DNA of 9,370 nt from JANMQK01 sp031370485 (GTDB lineage: Bacteria; Acidobacteriota; Polarisedimenticolia; Gp22-AA2), in contig JANMQK010000313.1 of the NCBI GenBank assembly GCA_031370485.1, positions 1 through 9,370 on the forward strand, in the 5' to 3' direction. Each line of letters starts with the position of its first letter. The first letter of the stretch is position 1. Position numbers and translations under genes: made by a program. Below are positions 7,813 to 9,370 of the stretch, in pieces. Below the pieces are notes generated by a model that saw only the letters and a program-made list of their open reading frames with translations, did not search any database and was not told the DNA's origin.

Positions 7813-8940
7813 TTATCTCTTCACGTTGCGGGCGCTGGCGTTGCCGACGGCCGTCGGCTGGCTGATCAGCCCGGCCCCGCGGTTGATCATTTCCTGCAGC
7901 TCGTCCGGATTGCTGCTGTGGGACAGAGCCATCGTCAGGTTGATCTGCTTCTTGAAGTAGAGCGTCGCGAGCGCCTGGTTGAAGGTCTGCATCCCGTACT
8001 GCGTCTGTCCCGTCTGCATCATCGAGTAAATCTGATGGATCTTGTCTTCCCGGATGAGGTTTCGGATCGCGGAATTGGGCACGAGGATCTCCATGGCCAG
8101 GCAGCGGCCCTTCCCCGAGGCCTTCGGAAGAAGGCTCTGGCACAGGATCCCCTCGAGGACGAAGCTGAGCTGGGCGCGGATCTGCGACTGCTGGTGGGCT
8201 GGGAAGACGTCGATGATCCGGTTGATCGTTTGCGCGGCGGAGTTGGTGTGCAGCGTGGCGAACGTGAGATGCCCCGTCTCGGCGATCCGCATCGCCGCCT
8301 CGATGGTCTCGAGGTCGCGCATCTCGCCGATCAGAACGACGTCCGGGTCCTGCCGCAACACCGACTTCAGGGCGTTGCTGAACGAGTGCGTGTCGGCGAA
8401 CAGCTCCCTCTGGTTGACAATGCAGCTCTTGTGGCCGTGAAGGTATTCAACGGGGTCCTCGATCGTGACGATGTGCCCGTTGTCCTCGTTGTTGATCTTG
8501 TCGATCATCGCGGCCAGGGTCGTCGATTTTCCCGACCCCGTGGGGCCGGTCACCAGGATGAGGCCGCGCGGCTTGTCGCACAGGCCCGAAACAACTTCCG
8601 GAAGACCCAGCTCGTGGAAGCCCTTCACTTCCCAGGGAATCGTCCGGAATGCGGCTGAGACGGCGCCGCGCTGGCTGAAGATGTTGGCGCGGAACCGGGC
8701 CAGCCCCCGCACGCCGAACGAGAAGTCGAGCTCGAGGTTCTCCTCGAACCGGTGCTTCTGCGTGTCGGTGAGGACGCTGTAGGCCAGCGCCTTGGTCTCG
8801 GGCGCCGTGAGGGGCGGGAGCTGCAGCGGCACCAGCTTTCCGTCGATGCGGATCTGGGGAGGGGAATTGGTGGTGATGTGCAGGTCGGTCCCCGCCTGCT
8901 CGACCAGCGTCTTCAGAAGCTGATGCAACGTCACCGCCAT
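7813..8940 (-). CDS. pilT: PilT, type IV pilus retraction ATPase
   Basis: From the ATG at 8940 the product has 375 residues. An in-frame ATG at 8982 would add 14 residues but overlap pilB by 32 bases and has no matching binding site. The ATG at 8940 follows AGGAGG by five bases, so it is preferred. The N-terminal PAS-like domain (1-about 100) opens with the usual LHQLLK and GTDLHI. The RecA-like ATPase domain has Walker A GPTGSGKST (132-140), Asp box TIEDPVEY (159-166), Walker B VVLIGEMRD (201-209, E206) and His box ATLHTN (228-233, H231). The C-terminal domain holds AIRNLIRE (291-298), the motif by which PilT is separated from PilB and needed for retraction. PilT is a cytoplasmic hexamer at the base of the pilus that drives depolymerisation, twitching and DNA uptake. 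Lying between pilB and pilC, it resembles the cluster-encoded pilT copy of Geobacter (pilT4). The last 15-20 residues are a short extension likely to vary among homologues. Confidence 0.97.
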   Translation of the reverse strand: MAVTLHQLLKTLVEQAGTDLHITTNSPPQIRIDGKLVPLQLPPLTAPETKALAYSVLTDTQKHRFEENLELDFSFGVRGLARFRANIFSQRGAVSAAFRTIPWEVKGFHELGLPEVVSGLCDKPRGLILVTGPTGSGKSTTLAAMIDKINNEDNGHIVTIEDPVEYLHGHKSCIVNQRELFADTHSFSNALKSVLRQDPDVVLIGEMRDLETIEAAMRIAETGHLTFATLHTNSAAQTINRIIDVFPAHQQSQIRAQLSFVLEGILCQSLLPKASGKGRCLAMEILVPNSAIRNLIREDKIHQIYSMMQTGQTQYGMQTFNQALATLYFKKQINLTMALSHSSNPDELQEMINRGAGLISQPTAVGNASARNVKR

Positions 8941-8945
8941 GATGT

Positions 8946-8951
8946 CCTCCT
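8946..8951 (-). promoter_or_regulatory. Ribosome binding site deciding the pilT start
   Basis: The minus strand reads AGGAGG, five bases upstream of the ATG at 8940, and its first base is the last base of the pilB stop codon. This strong match selects the 8940 start over the in-frame ATG at 8982. Confidence 0.85.
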
Positions 8952-9370
8952 CAAAGCACCGTTTCTCGGACGACCTCTTCAACGGTCGTCAGACCCGCCT
9001 TCAATTTTCTCAACCCCGATCCGCGCAGCGTGATCATCCCTTCCTCGGCCGCCTTGTGCTTCAACTCGATGGCCGATGCACCCGTCAGGATCAGCTCGCG
9101 CATCGCGTCGGTGATCTCCATGACCTCGTAGAGCCCGACGCGTCCCTTGTAGCCTGTGTTGTTGCATGTCGTGCAGCCGCGCCCTTTGTACAGCTTGACC
9201 TTCGGCGCCTCCTCGGCGCTGTAGCCGATGTCGATGAGCGCCTGGACCGGCATCGGGAGCTCGTCCTTGCAGTCCTTGCACAGCCGGCGCACGAGGCGCT
9301 GCGCGCAGATGAGGTGCACGGAGGTCGCGACCAGGTAGGGCTCAATCCCCATGTTCATCAGTCGATTGAT
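8951..9370 (-). CDS. pilB: PilB, type IV pilus extension ATPase (C-terminal 139 residues only)
   Basis: The frame is open to the right edge and ends with TGA at 8951. The visible part begins INRLMNMGIEPYLVATSV and continues HLICAQRLVRRLC, the standard region after the Walker B and His boxes of GspE/PilB ATPases. It holds the zinc-binding tetracysteine of this family, CKDC followed after about 30 residues by CTTC. It ends with GYKGRVGLYEVM and a C-terminal domain with GMITLRGSGLRKL and TTVEEVVRET, all characteristic of PilB. The catalytic core and N-terminal domain lie outside the window. PilB is the cytoplasmic hexamer that powers pilin polymerisation through PilC. GspE from type II secretion has the same C-terminal layout, but the adjacent pilT makes PilB the clear choice. 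Ten bases separate its stop from the pilT start. Confidence 0.95.
   Translation of the reverse strand: MNRLMNMGIEPYLVATSVHLICAQRLVRRLCKDCKDELPMPVQALIDIGYSAEEAPKVKLYKGRGCTTCNNTGYKGRVGLYEVMEITDAMRELILTGASAIELKHKAAEEGMITLRGSGLRKLKAGLTTVEEVVRETVL

Noticed and set aside
8941..8982. Longer pilT start at 8982
   Set aside because: It would add a charged 14-residue leader not typical of PilT and overlap pilB by 32 bases. AGGAGG sits correctly for the ATG at 8940.

Overview
The window is a GC-rich piece of bacterial chromosome with every gene on the minus strand, so it is read from right to left. It carries seven genes packed end to end. The largest gap between genes is 19 bases, and three junctions overlap or nearly touch. 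Nothing in it looks like a mobile element, tRNA, rRNA or CRISPR array, and no stretch over 300 bases lacks a gene.

The right two thirds (about 3511-9370) is a type IV pilus cluster in the order pilB (C-terminal end only), pilT, pilC, pilS, pilR. PilB is the extension ATPase, PilT the retraction ATPase, and PilC the inner-membrane platform that both act on. PilS is a six-helix membrane histidine kinase. PilR is its sigma-54-activating response regulator, which classically controls the major pilin gene. This order is known from Geobacter and Myxococcus type clusters and is also common in Acidobacteriota-like genomes.

The left third (1-3506) follows pilR after only 4 bases. It encodes two large multi-pass membrane proteins joined by an ATGA stop/start overlap. 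The first is an 802-residue YfhO-like protein. The second resembles GT-C type membrane glycosyltransferases and runs off the left edge after 367 residues. Both look like envelope or surface-glycan enzymes. They sit where pilA stands in several related clusters, and no pilin gene is visible here.

The spacing suggests one long transcript from pilB or upstream into the glycosyltransferase-like genes, with no recognisable internal promoter or terminator. High GC and the pilBTCSR order suggest Acidobacteriota, Myxococcota, Desulfobacterota or a related uncultured lineage, but the sequence alone does not decide. The pilus part is conventional. The most interesting point is the apparent coupling of two GT-C-like proteins to the pilus regulatory genes. 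I did not find convincing evidence of a wholly new system.
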